Shown here: positions 27,385 to 41,197 of the stretch, piece by piece
Layout: the number at the start of each line of letters is the position of its first letter
How positions within the stretch are numbered: position 1 is the first letter of the stretch
Assembly (NCBI GenBank): GCA_028023455.1
Contig: JAQFVV010000012.1
Location: 3,126,023-3,190,022, forward strand
Source: Epiperipatus broadwayi
Taxonomy: Eukaryota; Onychophora; Udeonychophora; Euonychophora; Peripatidae
DNA: 64,000 nucleotides
Direction: 5' to 3'
The notes under the pieces: generated by a model
The model's database searches: none
The model's input: only the letters and a program-made list of their open reading frames with translations
What the model was told of the DNA's origin: nothing
Made by a program: the position numbers and the translations under genes

Positions 27385-27667
27385 CATATATAAAAGACAT
27401 ATTTTGCGGGTTCATCCGTGTTAAAAAATTTAAATACTGATATACCGATATTTCGACTTGGTCACACAAGTCAACCACTGCGTGATAAAAGGTACAAAGA
27501 CGGTTGTAGAGGCGCTACAATCACTGATTTGAAAAAAAACGTTAAAGTTCCACCAATAGCAAAAATGTTAAATTTAAGAATGTTTTTTTTTTAAAAAAAC
27601 GTCGGTATATCAATATTTAAATTTTTTAACACGGATGAACCCGCAAAATATGTCTTTTATATATATG
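27385..27667. repeat. Inverted pair, probably retroelement 3' ends
   Basis: Arms at 27,385-27,448 and 27,602-27,667 are near-perfect reverse complements and share AACACGGATGAACCCGCAAA. The central 150 bp continues from the left arm into ATATTTCGACTTGGTCACAC. Read in reverse this resembles the conserved stretch (GACCAAGTCGAAATATCG) often seen in PLE 3' regions. On that reading both 3' ends point outward. A MITE cannot be excluded. Confidence 0.6.
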
Positions 27668-27786
27668 TGAACAGATATAGAAATGGAAAGAAAGGAATAT
27701 AATAATAAATGATAAAAATGAACGGTATTAATATTTTTTTCATATTATTTATAAAAATGAAAGTCATCGAATAATAAATATATTTA

Positions 27787-28681
27787 TTAACCTTTTAACT
27801 GTTTGACTCATTCTTAATCGAGGCAATTTTTGATACATATTCATTAAATTGTTATAAATCATAAATATGATATCACTGAAATTGCTCTAGTTATAATCAC
27901 GTTTCAAGGTTTTGACGTCATATCTTTAGATATTATAAAGTTTTATAATATACTGCCATCTATTGAATTATTTTACAAGTAAAAAATCAATTAATTGATG
28001 ATTTATGTCAAACAAAAACTAAGCACTGCCTTTTCACATCTTTTCTTGAATCTTATTGGCTGTTGAAATTTTGTAAACAAAAGAAAATGGAATAGCTCTA
28101 CATTCTCATCATCTTTTCTTGAATCTTATTGGCTGTTAAAATTTTTATATGAACTGCCAAATAAATAACATATACTAACGCTAATTGTTTTTATTATGAA
28201 AACTGATAAATACTTACTGTTTTAGAGCATTTTATAAATATCTTTTGATGAAATACCAACAGTAAAAATTATGAACATTGATTTGTCATATAATATGTGC
28301 AAAAATAAATATTATTTCACATGAAATTAGTCCTACAATTTGTCAGCAAGAATTATTTATTTATTACCATAGTGCCTCCAAATAAATTATAACTGTTTGA
28401 AATTATGATTGACAGTTTAATACTCATGTCTATAGAGCAATTTCAAACTATTTATTAACATTAAAAGGATCAAACATTTATGTTTGAACAAACTTTCATT
28501 TATTTTCTATAATGTGAGAAATTACTAATATACTTTTTAAAAACGAAACTAAAGTGAATATATTTAAAAAAACGGTCAATAACTTTTGAAAAATTGATAC
28601 ATTATTTTGTGCATCGGCTAATTAAAAGCTTTGAGTGATACCACCTGCAGCGAATGAACAATTGGACAGTTAAAGGGTTAA
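27787..28681. mobile_element. piggyBac-type MITE, 887 bp, TTAA target
   Basis: The element occupies 27,791-28,677 between TTAA at 27,787-27,790 and 28,678-28,681. Terminal inverted repeats are CCTTTTAACTGT and CCCTTTAACTGT (right end read in reverse), 11 of 12 matching. TTAA duplication with CCYTTT ends is the signature of the piggyBac superfamily. The interior has no transposase frame. It shares TTATTTTACAAGTAAAAAAT and TTACTAATATACTTTTTA blocks with the element at 49,075-49,821, so both belong to one non-autonomous family. Confidence 0.85.
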
Positions 28682-30245
28682 AATACGAGATTACAAGATT
28701 TAAGTTACCTACTTTCAAAGAAAGTTATTGTAAATTATTAATTATGATAAATTATATATGTATTAATAAAAGTGTTCTAATTATAATCACATTTCAATGC
28801 CTTTAAATGTAATATCTCTTAAATATTATTTATACTTACTAACATATTAATGGTGACACATTTGATTATGGTGTTATGCTGTAATTAGAGAAATAAATTA
28901 AGTGTTTAAAATATTTGTCTTTTATCTTTAAATATACTTCATTTTTTTATTTTACATATATTATAAAAGCAAAAAATACTCAATTTCAAATTCAGTTTTG
29001 TCTTTTTTCAAATATGTCAATTTAATTAATGAATATACAGAATTTTATAGCATAAATGATGATAGATGCCGGTTAATAAATGGAATCTTTAATAATAATG
29101 AAAAAACAAATTTACTAAGAGCCTATCAATAGAAAATTAAATATATTTGTATGATGTTTAAATGAGTAAATATTCTTAATCAAAATAGTTACTAAGGCTT
29201 CTAAAACTATTTTAAAAGTCTTTCAATATGTGATGCAATTAAAAGCAAAGATTTTTAAGATATTAAAAAAGGTATATCTGAAGATAAATACTGTTGTTTT
29301 TTTTCTTTTTAAACTAAGCTTTTAAATGTAATTGGAATAGATGTCAATATAATATAGATTTATTTTTGCAATTTAAAAATATTAAAACTGGAATTATAGA
29401 CAGTAATAAATGTTTGTTTTTATGATAGATTTATTTAACAAAATCAAGAAATTAGAGAGAACAATGATAATATTATTTACTTTTTGTTTTCATTTTTTGA
29501 CTTTATATATATACATATGTTATATAATAAGAAATAATCCTGATATATGACTTGATTTCTTTATATGTATACATATATATCTTCTTAAATAACCTTTATA
29601 GTACATCCTAATGTTTATTTGTCATTATTTTTAAATTTTAATATAAATAAGTAATATTTTAAAAAAATAGTATTTGAATGACAAAAAAGTATATTCCAAA
29701 TAGAATATTTGTTTTAAGTTCTTACTGTAATCAGATAATTTTATATTAACTTTTCTCTAGAAAAATTATAAAATTGTATACACCCTAAATGGTGCTGTTG
29801 TTGATTTTGCCATTGCAATAATAATTAAAAGAGACACTGAAATTATTATGTTGTCTATCAACAATGCAGACTTTAATTTCAATTCCACTTTACAAATGTC
29901 ACTATTTTTAGTGAAAATTGAAAGTAAACAATTTATTATTAGTTTTTCAAATAAAATGGAAATCATTATTTTCCATGTTCAGCTTTGTCTTTTGTTATAT
30001 CATAAATGAATTGATTATCCAATTTTTTCATTTGTTAGAATATTTATTTTTCTTTAATTATATAATGTTTACATTGTAATTTTATTTCAATGCAGTAGCT
30101 TTTACATTCTGTAAATATGTAATCTTCAGATTTAAATAATTGCATAGATTATATGAAATTAATGAGAAAACATTTCACCTTTTTAATATATGTGTCTTAA
30201 TGATTTTATAATAACTCAATACTTTTATGTTGAGTACAGAAAAGA
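28682..30245. other. No gene recognised
   Basis: A+T-rich; the minus frame at 29,766-29,966 has no recognised relatives. Confidence 0.6.
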
Positions 30246-30345
30246 TTCTCAAACCCGAACACAAGATAAAAATTTTATAAAGATAAAAACAGCCATCTTA
30301 CCTCTATAAAGTCTCTATCTTGTCTTTGGGTTTGACAATATTCTC
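30246..30345. repeat. Short inverted repeat
   Basis: ATTCTCAAACCCGAACACAAGATA on the left pairs, with a few mismatches, with the reverse complement of TATCTTGTCTTTGGGTTTGA on the right; about 24-bp arms in a 100-bp unit. Probably a small MITE relic. Confidence 0.5.
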
Positions 30346-31606
30346 TCTACTCACCAATGACAGCATTGAGTTATTATAAGAATGTAAGGCACATATATTA
30401 AAAGTTGAAATCCTTTCTCTTTAATTTAATCCTATAAATATAGTTTTGTCTGTCACTAACATGTGGTATGTAGTTCTCCTTCATTCTATAGTCTTATCAT
30501 TATTACACTTTTTTTTTTCAAATTTGATATTTTACACTTTAGATTAGTTTCATTTTTAAATTTACATTTTTAAAATCTTTTTAAAAAATCATTTTTATTT
30601 CATTTAAAAGTGAAATAGAAAGAAAAATATTTTTTTCTCTAATGAAAAAATAATTTCTGAAATAATAATTAGAAAAAAAATAAACAAATTAAAATATAGA
30701 TAATTTATAGTGAAATAATTATTTAACTGTGATATAATTAATGAATTGTATATATAGCTGTTATTCTATTAAATTAGTTAAATAGAAATAAGATCTGAAG
30801 TACTTACTAATACAATATAAAATCACTTGAAAAACTTATTTGAGGATATTTTTAATTTTTATAAATATAATTGCAAAAATCGTAAAATTATTTGGTATGT
30901 TCTTTAGCTTGCTAGGGTTATAAAAAATTATTTTTATTTGATTGATATACAAAGAAATGTAACATAACATATTTTCTAAAATAATATTTTATAATAAAGT
31001 TAAACATGACTTTTTTATGAGAGATATATTACATTTATATTTTAAAAATTATCTCAAAGTTATTTTAAAAAAGTGTAGTATTAATTATTTTATTAAGAAA
31101 ATTTGTTTCAGAAAAAAAATACAATGGAAATGTACAATTAAGCAATGACTGGTGTGTAAAAATATATGGATACATTTTCATGTCAGATTAATTTATGAAG
31201 TTATTATGTAATTCATATTTGTATGTTTGTTCTCTCTCTCTTTTTATTTTTAGATGTTAGACTAATTAAAAACATTTAAAAATATATACACAACATACTG
31301 TATAAACACATTTCAGAAATTTTTAACAAGAAATAATACATAGCATCATGTAAATTTCCAGATAAGTTTTTACATTTTTTTGTTTTATCTTCTGCTCAAT
31401 AATATTTATATATTAATTATTGATTAATAACTGCATGACAATCAAACTTAAGTAGACAATTCTTGGCTTGTTTAGAAAATTTTAATTTCCTGAAATAATA
31501 CAAGTGTTACTGGATTCAATGATTAAGTAATATACATGTGACAAGCGAATACCATAATTCTTATCAAACATTATTTCTTTAATTTTTTTTACTTTCTCCC
31601 TCCTGA
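30346..31606. other. No gene recognised
   Basis: A+T-rich spacer with a (CT)n run near 31,231-31,243. Confidence 0.6.
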
Positions 31607-31700
31607 GAATTGAAATACTGTATATAATAGTTAATTACTATTATATTTATTATTTTTATTGTTATTACAATAATTTTTAATTAATGGACATTTTATTTGT

Positions 31701-31708
<8 letters not shown>
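31607..31708. repeat. Half copy of the 27.16-kb MITE
   Basis: Matches the right half of the element at 27,160-27,346, from TGAAATACTGTATATAATAG to the end GGACATTTTATTTGTAT, and then runs into microsatellite sequence. The left half is missing. Confidence 0.75.
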
Positions 31709-31735
<27 letters not shown>

Positions 31736-31745
31736 GTGTATTTGT

Positions 31746-31794
<49 letters not shown>

Positions 31795-31808
31795 TTGTGT
31801 GTGTGTAT
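31704..31808. repeat. (TA)n and (TG)n microsatellites
   Basis: Two (TA)n runs separated by a duplicated TGTATTTGTATCATATAT segment, then a (TG)n run. The duplication of the MITE end sequence with the TA run suggests slippage. Confidence 0.9.
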
Positions 31809-32699
31809 AAATGATTAATGAAATCCCAGATAAATATAATAATAACTTACATCTTTCATAGAAAAATTTTCACAATATTTCATACAGCAAATTCAACAAA
31901 AAATTATCCAATATCTGCTGGAAATATGTTTCTCACATAAACAGTATCATTAGCATTCTGAAAACCAAATGAAATTTCCATCAACTCAGCCATTCAATCA
32001 CTATTTAAAGATGATTATATTTTTTACTTTGGTACTAACATTTAAATGTAAATTTAATATTTATATAACTAAAGCTTCTACGTATTCCTTTAATATTAAT
32101 AACATTTAATCTTTAATATCAAAGTAAACATTTTAATAGTATTTAAACAGATATTCAGTTGCTTTAGTTAATGCATATCAATTCCAGGGTGTTAATATCA
32201 TGTATACATAACTCTTTCAGTGGTAAACGTAAATAATATGTAATATTTGTAGATTAATCCTCTTACAACTGGAGCAATATGTAGCCACAACATAAGATGA
32301 TATTTTTTATGAGAAAATATTAGACTGTCTTCTCCCATTACCTCACTTTCTTATATAGTGAATTGTCTGACAAATTTAGGCCAGAAGAATATTAAATCAA
32401 GTCCCCCAATTTATATTAAAGTTATTTTAAATTTATTTATAATTATTAATTAATATGTCTTAAGAATTTTATCAATTCCAATTCAAACAATGAAAATATG
32501 GAAAATAAATTATTCCCAGTGTTGAATAGTAAGTAATAATTAAAGATTAACACTCGTGTAACTGGTACAATAGATAATTGAAATACTAAGACAATAATTT
32601 TAACAAAAAAAAAGAGTCAATCTTCTTTTCTCATCTCATTTTTTTATATAGACTTCAGCTACAGAAAATAAATATCAAAAAAAGCACAGTTTTATTATA
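31809..32699. other. No gene recognised
   Basis: A+T-rich sequence before the large repeat; nothing recognised. Confidence 0.6.
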
Positions 32700-35600
32700 G
32701 GGATATATATTCTAACCTTGCTCTCGTACATCCTCACTTCCAAATAATATATGATATAAAATAAAACGGGTTCTATCTCAGTTAATAATTAATAATTAAA
32801 ATATTCAGCATTGAAATTAAAATAATTCACTACCTCAAATTTAAAATACGAATAAGGTTCAGTTTATAAAAATAAATTAAATAAATATTTAATATTTTCA
32901 TGAGACTTGAAGTGAAAATACATGTGACAAGATAGATTACATTGAGCCAATATCCTACAGGATACTACGTCAGTGGCATAAGAACACTATCCCCCCCTTT
33001 ATTACTATTTCAAATAACAAACTCATAGTATTCTTATGACTTTAATAACTTCTACTCACTAAGATTAAACTAATAATTAAATCTTAATCTTCTATTTAAT
33101 AATCTAGCTCAATAAAATAATCTCAGGTTCATAAAGTTTATTCTAAGTTAATTTAAAAATACGGTAGTAAAATATGAGAAGGGATTTTATGTCATAATCT
33201 ACTACACTGAAACTAATAATAATAAATAACAGTAATAATATTCTTCATTGTTTAACTAATTCTGTATATCTTTTCTTTTTACTATAATTTTATTACCATA
33301 ATAAAGTAATGAAATAATATAATATGATCTTATATCTTCATGTAATGATATAATAAATTCATGGTAGCATTTTAATAATCTGACAAACAAAATATGTGTG
33401 GCAACTGATAGCATATAATTTAATATAATATTGTGATAACTGATTTATGACCAATAAAATAATGTAAGATTATGATTATTTAATTATAATGAATACCAAT
33501 AAAATATTTAAATTCTTAAATAATTCTCTATTTATCTTTTTGTGCAAAATTATATATTTATTTCGATTATTGTGCATATATCATGATTTCATGCAGCGAT
33601 GTGGAGAAATAAATAACTCGGACACAAAATTTTTGAAATAACAAAATTTAGCAAAGTTTATTACTAACAACAAATAAATAAACAATTTATTTACACTATT
33701 TACAGTGGATATCCTTAACTTTTTTACTTTATAGTTTGATCTACCGGGTTATAAAAAAAATTTATATTTCAATTATATTTTTATTTAGATTTGGGACAAA
33801 ATTTTAAAAAAAATGTTACTATTTGCTTTCACATTATGGTTAACCTATTACAAATATATTTATCTACTTTATTAGCAACAGCATTTTATCCTTAATATTA
33901 TTAAACTATCCTATTTTAAAAATTCATACTTAGAAAACATTCTATAGAAAACAAAATTTTATAATGAATATGGATTTCTCAAAATATTAAAAATTTTCAT
34001 CTTGCAAAGTCAAAGATGTTACACAAAATATTATCCAAAATTCAGTACTAGATTTTAGTGTTTATCACACAATGTTTACTAATCATAATATATTCTTCTT
34101 TAAGCCTTACTTTAATATGATATAAGTGTAATCATCAATATATTTCTGTTAATCAATAAACAAAAAATATACTATGCATATTGTTTACATAATTTACTTT
34201 GTACTATTGTATTTTAAAAATATGCAATACTTATTTTTCTCTTTAAAAAAAATAATACTAAAGCATTTAAAATTATTATCACTTTAAAGAAAATATCTTT
34301 GTTTAGATACTTTATTTTAAAAAGTTTATATTTCACTTCCGAAATAAAATTCAAAATATATTCTATGATTCTTTTCTTTCCTTAGGATACTTTGGATCTT
34401 CCATTTTAAGTTATAATATTCTGCTCCTTATAAGCAAATAAACTAATCTTATCCAAAAACGATAGCATAACCTTAGTTCTAAATTATTTATCATTTCTTT
34501 TAAAATATCTTACTGAACGATGCAGTTACATGAAATAAAGATAGCGAAAACAGATGCATAGGATTAAGGAAGAAAGCTAGAGTATTACTCTTAACATATC
34601 TCAAAACCATGGTACAGTGCGAAGAGGTATGGCATTTATCTGCCTAATAGCCTCTAGTATAGGGACGATGTTAAAGCTATTTCTTCAGCTTTATTAGAAC
34701 ATCAAATATTTAGAGAAATATAAACACTGTCCAATAAAATGTGTATCAGTCATAGGGCTTTGTTAACTATGCTGATATTCACATAAAGACTAGATATTAT
34801 TTCCATTCCTTATAACATCCTATTTCTTAAAACATCATCTTGGTTTCCTGTTCACTAAGTACTTCCAAGCCACTATCTCAACATTATTTCTCAAGATTTT
34901 TCTACATCTTACATCGATAAATAACTATCTGCATTTACAAAACAATAAATAAAATTTATTAATAGTTAAACAATCTAGCTGTTTCACAAGAAAAGTCTGC
35001 TTGCTTCATTATTCTATATGTCTAATCATATACAATCTACTTACACAAGATTTGAATATCTTATAACATAAAAATTTTAAAAGAATCACATAATTATTTG
35101 TTATGTTGGATTATATTACTAATATAAAAAAAAATCAAAAAAAATTGTCTATATAAAAAAAAAATTCACTCCAATACACTTTATATTAAAATATTTTTAG
35201 CTAAATTATTAGATTGTTATATTATAAAATTTTAATATTAATAAATTAATGTTTTTATGTTTTTCCTAACCTTATATAAAAATTTAGATTTAAACTAGGT
35301 TAACAAAATAAAAGGAATCAAAACTATAATTACATATTTTCTTGACGATAGTTCTGATAAGTCCAAAATGTTTATTATTTTCACTAGAGTTTTTTAAAAT
35401 GTTCTTCTCCAAGCGCGTTAAAGTTTAAAATAAAATAATTATTAATACATTTGGTAAAATTTATAGAAAATAATTCTTGGTTTTAGTATTTAGGACAATA
35501 ATTATTAAATCATAATATTAATTAATCCCGTGAAGCTTCTTAATCTTCTCTACCCATATTCTCTGGTATCCGATGCATCAATCCATCTAATTTAACTTTA

Positions 35601-37345
35601 AAAATATTCAATAAACTTTTAAGTACTATTTGTATTTCCATGGATCCATCTTTTATTCAACTATGTGTTCACTTTTATATATATATATGTTTCCTTCCTG
35701 ATACATTTAAACTTTCGTTTGGTAGTATATGATATAAAATATTTTTTAAAAATGTTACCTTCAGAAAGTATATAACATTTTACTCCTTTGAATATAATAT
35801 TCTATAAAATGATTCATGAGATATACTTGTCTCATTATTATTTTAAAAATAAATCTTGGATAGGCTTATAAATAATAATGTGTTTCAATACATTTTTTTA
35901 GACTCTGTATAATGTCCAAGCTGTGGTTTTTTATGTACCAGAACAGTTCTTCGGTTAAATATTAATAAACCTGTATCAATAAATATTTCAAATATTTTTA
36001 CAGTATTACAATTTATATCCATTTTATTTCGTAGTATATCCATCCTTTATTGCGAAGTTTAGGTTAAACTTTTAGATAAAATATGACTGGTAAGTACTTT
36101 AAAAATTAGAAAATCATTTCCACGAAGTTTCTAAATTATTATATTTTAACACCCTCTTTTGCAAAAATACTTTAAAAAATTATCAATTAGTTTTTTGCAA
36201 ATAAAACGATAAGAGAGTACTAAAAAAAAAATTGACTAAAATAAAAAATTTAAAAAAAAATACTATCTCTTTGAGAGCTGCTAATATACCTTTCTTTGGT
36301 TTCAATACATTATTAATCTCCCTTTATACCCCTGTGCAATTCATAGATATAGTCTGTAAGAATACCTATTCCTATTGGTTAATTTTTACTTTAGCTTGAG
36401 AACAAATTTACATATTTTCAATTTATAGCAGAATTAAATTTCAAAATTAGAAATTGTGACATAATGAACTTAAAATATTATTTAAAATATTACTTTTAAA
36501 TAAATTATTATTTTATTAAAACTATTTAAACATTTAAAATAACTTTTAAAATAACTTTTAATAACTTATTCCATTTCTTAATATTCAATTTATCTATTTT
36601 TATTTAAATAAAATATTTAATTTTTATATTATATCTGTATTCGTCTTTATTACATTACTTAAGCATGTTATACGATAGTTAATTTAATGTTTAATACTAT
36701 TTACTTTTATGATAGGCAATAATTCTATCCAATTCTATAATATAACTTTTAAAATATTTTAAACTTTATTATTAATTCAAACAAGCGTATGTGTGAACGT
36801 ATGTAATATACAAGTCACATGATCAATAACTTTGACAGACGATTTTCAATCTATTTCTCTGCCTAGACTAATAAAATTGATACACTTATTATATTATATA
36901 AAATAATTATAAAAAATTTGGAAGAATAATTTTAAAAATATAGAACTAGATATAATTTTCACCATCATAAAGTTTATTTTTAAAATATACTATATTAATT
37001 TTGACTATTTAAATGTGATTACAAATTTAAACATAGCATTTATTAACTATAAGTTTTAAACTATTAAAATCGAATTTTTTTTTTAAATATAATTTTAATT
37101 ATTTATAGATGTGTTATTTAATATGGCCAGCTTTTACAACCATATGAAACAGTATTTTAAGCTTTATATAACTATTTTTTTAATGATTTTATATACTACG
37201 TATTCTCTTTAGCTTCAAATTGTACTTTAAAGATATAATTGACTTAATACAATTACCATATTAAAAGAACATTCTAAATTTAAATTTTTTTAGTAATTGA
37301 CTGTTATAAACTATTACTGACCTATAGAAAAGGGCACAATAAATA
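32700..37345 (-). mobile_element. Unclassified 4.6-kb dispersed repeat, copy 1
   Basis: Aligns end to end with 51,255-55,940. Shared landmarks in order are TATATTCTAACC, CATTGAGCCA(A/T)TATCC, GGCATAAGAACACTATCCCC, TGTGGAGAAATAA with AACTCGGACACAAAA, GGAACGATG or GGGACGATG followed by TAAAGCTATTT, CATCTTGGTTTCCT, TCCATGGATCCAT, TTATATGGCCAGCTTTTACA (partly changed here) and GACCTATAGA near the right end. No long open frame survives. On the minus strand a purine run next to a TG (AAAGGGGGGGATAGTG, about 32,987-33,002) looks like a polypurine tract bordering a 285-bp 3' LTR. That would make this an old LTR retrotransposon, but no second LTR, primer site or protein motif was found, so the class and strand are tentative. 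Confidence 0.7.
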
Positions 37346-40300
37346 TGTATATATACACACACATATATACAAATATATATATATGAAAACAAAACATTTT
37401 TCTAATATAATAACTCTATTAAATGATAACATTAAAAAATGATAAATAATAAATTTAAAAGCAAAAACATATTTAGTTCTTAGTCTTAATTTTTTATCTA
37501 TTTTTGTATAATAAGCATTCGATAAGTTTTAATGTTCGAGAATTTATTATGACTTTTATTAATCATGATTTATAAATATGTGAACAGTTTTTTTCCCCTT
37601 AAAAGCGTGTGTGCACATTATCAAAAGGAAAAAAAAAACCAATTCGTATCTAGTAAATAAATGAATAGATTTTATATATATAATTATTTTCTTTAAAAAA
37701 ATATTTTGGCATTTATGGAACTAGATGTCTCAAAATATAAAAGACTTAATACTTTTTTGAGTGCCTGTCTAACAATAAAAAGCTTCAAGAGTACTTTCAA
37801 ATATTGGTTTTTATAAATTAAAAACAGTTAAAATTATTAACCTATTTATTTGACATTTTATTTCATTATTATTCTAAAATACTTAGACATAATTAAATAT
37901 TCATTTAACTATTAAAATTATATTGAGAAAAGTATGTAGTAAGAAAAGTTAATATAATAAATATACATATGATGTCAGAAGAATTCAAGATTTATTACTG
38001 CATACATAAAAAACTCCGTTTTTGGTCACTATATTCACTCATCTATTTATTAAGTGAAAATAAATACTGGGGAGTTAGAAATGCTGCAAGAGACCATTTT
38101 TCTACACCAATAATAAGCACTTTGGTTTATACTGTAATAGAAAATCAACTTATTAAGTCTTATTTATCATATCCTAATTATCTGAGATTGGAATTGGTGC
38201 TTTTATGTCAGTAATAATGAAAAGAACAACTTCTTATCAAAATATAAGTAGCAGTAATTAACTCAAATAAATATTGTGCTGAAAAATTAATATGTGTTTA
38301 TAGTTTTCAAAAGATTAGTGTATATTTTGTATAATCCAACTTAACACCTAAAATGTGTAATTAATCAAATGGTTATTTGCTTTGTAAGTCCTATGATGCT
38401 TAGGAATTCAAGAATTAAGTTGATACTAACAATTTTATAATGTATAATTTAATTGTTAATTGCTTGAGAGTTTATACAAATTCTAGCAGTGGAAGCCCCA
38501 GAGTGAAACCATAATTCATCAATTTTGAGCTGCAGAATATGCTAATATCAGTTACAGTAAAGCCTAAAGGGCACATTTCTATTCAATTGACAAATATGAC
38601 TGTTTCTGCATACTTATCATCAGTAGTTAATGCATTCAGAATCTCTTCAGCTCAAGTCTTCCAATCTACTATTAACTGCTAAACATTACAAAGCAATATT
38701 CATTTATTGTGTATGTGAAATATGCTTAATAAAATAACCAAATTTTTAAGTATAGAAAAAATTATGAAATACAATAAATAATCATTTTCAACTTCATAGA
38801 ATGAAATTTTGCTTACATTAAGATTTTAGAAGACAGTAATTAATAAAAAAAAAATAATAATTTGTTATTAGTGAAGCAATGCTACCTATTTTTGTTTTTA
38901 ATGTCCTGTGTATTGTGATAAAAATAACTGATCATCATCAGTATAAAATTGTCATTGTTTTCTAGTATATTTTAATATGAGCAGTTTCTTCGAGATTTAT
39001 TATGAATAAAAGCTTGAATTCTAGAGGGTTTGCATAATTATAAAGATAAATGGGTGTTAGGTTGTCCATTACACAATATATTCTCTAGAAATTCCTTTAA
39101 AGAAAACAGTAGAGAAACAAGCATTCTTCATCAAGTAAGTTAACCACAAAGTGATGAAGATTTTGCTATGACTTCTTCCAGTTCATTAGCCTACTCACAT
39201 TTAAATAGATAGCTTGTTTGGGTATTGACCCCATAAGTAGGCACATTCTTGAGTTTGTTTTATTCTAGTTTATGTTTGTGGCAGGTAAATGGGATTACAA
39301 CAATATCATGTTGTTTATATATAGGATTCACTTGTAAATAGTGTTAGGACAATAAGCCTTTTCCCATTTTTAACACAAGTATGTTATTTCAATGTAATTT
39401 AAACTGAAATTAATTGATATATTCCTACAAAACGGTTTGTAATTTTAACTTTAAAAAATATAGTACTAAGAGTGTTGTATTGTAGTGTTTTTGTATAATT
39501 TAATTTTTTTATTCCTTGTCTTAATAGAGTTTTATAACTTTGTCTCTTATGTAAACAATGTCTTAATAAAAATGCACATACAAAATCTTTTGACATATTA
39601 TTCTTCTTTTAATAATATTAAAACTTTTCTAAGATACCAAAACATGTCAAATTTTAATTCTCTTTACTTACACATTTTTTATCATTATTAAATATTTAAT
39701 TTAAGAAATTTTAGTTTCTACAGATTACTTGGGAAATCAATCTTCTACTTAACAATCACTACAAGTAATTTGTTAAGAGTTGGGACGATTTATTTATTTT
39801 TATACAATATATAAATATAACTTATTAATAATTATGAATACAATATCTTTATTAATTAATTTTGAAAAAATGCTGTCTAATTACTTGTGTAAATTTAAAC
39901 TTTCTCATTTAAGTAAAAATAAATAAATATTTTTATATTTGTAACATTTAAAATCTATCCAGAAAGTAGTATATAAATTTAATGAGTGCAAGGTGGTTAT
40001 AGAAAATCATGCTTCATAAATTAATTTTGTTTTGTTTTTTTGTTGTTTTTTTCCTGGTGGAAGGCATTTTTTCCTAGTATTTACTCAATTACACTCTAAT
40101 TTCTTCTGCTGTTTATGTTAAAACATTGGAATTTCAAATACATCAATATTTTAGAAGAAAACCAATTTGTACAGACCAATATCTGATGTGACACTAAATC
40201 AGAGAATAGACATTTTAATGAGCTTGACTATAAGATAACTGTAGGCATCTTAATTTTTTGAAATATTATACCCACACTAAAGGTTTTGATATTTATCTTA

Positions 40301-40593
40301 TGGTTCTAAAGAAAGAAACCACCTCTAAAATATAAATAAAACATATGATTGGGAAATCAGTTGATATTTGAATATTTAAATGACAAACTGAAAGCAACAA
40401 TTACATTCAGATTACAAAAATGAGATTTTTTTGCTTTACTTAGCTAAAAATTGATCCAGAATCTTTGGATCTAGAGTATATCTCTCGTCCACTGCACAAC
40501 ACAATGAGTATGTGTTAATATATTTCTAGATTGCTTGTGCATAAATAAGCTTTATACAATGCACTTCCTAGTGTAAATTTAATATATATATAT
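37346..40593. other. No gene recognised
   Basis: Short (TA)n/(CA)n tract near 37,346-37,384, then A+T-rich sequence. Frames at 37,969-38,214 and 39,399-39,691 have no recognisable domains. A (TA)n run (about 40,581-40,594) borders the ribozyme array. Confidence 0.6.
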
Positions 40594-40733
40594 ATGAAAA
40601 AACAAAAATGCAAGTTAAAAAACTTGCTAACGCTTGTATTTATGTCCACAGATGGCGTTCTACCAAAAACACCGATCAAGCGTATGTTTTGTTTACATAA
40701 ACGTCAGAGTAGTATTCATTATCTCTAACTATA

Positions 40734-40791
40734 ATTCCACCTTCAGATCATGATTTCAAGCTATTTGCTATCATCAGTGAAAGACAGGAAT
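40734..40791 (-). ncRNA. Hammerhead ribozyme, family A unit 1
   Basis: Minus-strand fold: stem I ATTCC + CTTTCA paired with TGAAGG + GGAAT (here one G-U wobble), core CTGATGA, stem II AGC/GCT around AAATA, GAAA box, three-pair stem III, ATC cleavage triplet. Predicted cut between 40,746 and 40,745. Confidence 0.8.
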
Positions 40792-41139
40792 AAAGAAACT
40801 AGATCTAAATACAAACTCTGAGCGTTTATGAAATAATTTCTATTCAGCTTGCAAGCGTGAATTTTTTAGACACGTAATGTCTTCAAACTCAGCATAGCAA
40901 ACCAGATAGCTATGTGGGTCTGATCTCAGTTCAGCATCACCACATAGTAGAAGCCTCTGCAATCTATATCATTGCAAGAAAGACCTCAAAGGTACATTTA
41001 TGAAAAAACAAAAATGCAAGTTAAAAAACTTGCTTAAGCTTGTATTTATGTCCACAGATGGCGTTCTACCAAAAACACCGATCAAGCTTATGTTTTGTTT
41101 ACATAAACGTCAGAGTAGTATTCATTATCTCTAACTATA

Positions 41140-41197
41140 ATTCCACTTTCAGATCATGATTTCAAGCAATTTGCTATCATCAGTGAAAGACAGGAAT
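41140..41197 (-). ncRNA. Hammerhead ribozyme, family A unit 2
   Basis: Same fold as unit 1 with a perfect CTTTCA/TGAAAG stem I. In the stem II loop one base differs (AAATT for AAATA), which could even add base pairs. Core CTGATGA and GAAA are intact. Confidence 0.82.

Noticed and set aside
37969-38214. 81-residue open frame
   Set aside because: No recognised domain, ordinary length for this composition, no splice or repeat support.
38600-38640. CTGATGA...GAAACAGTC on the minus strand
   Set aside because: Box order is right, but neither stem I nor stem II can pair.
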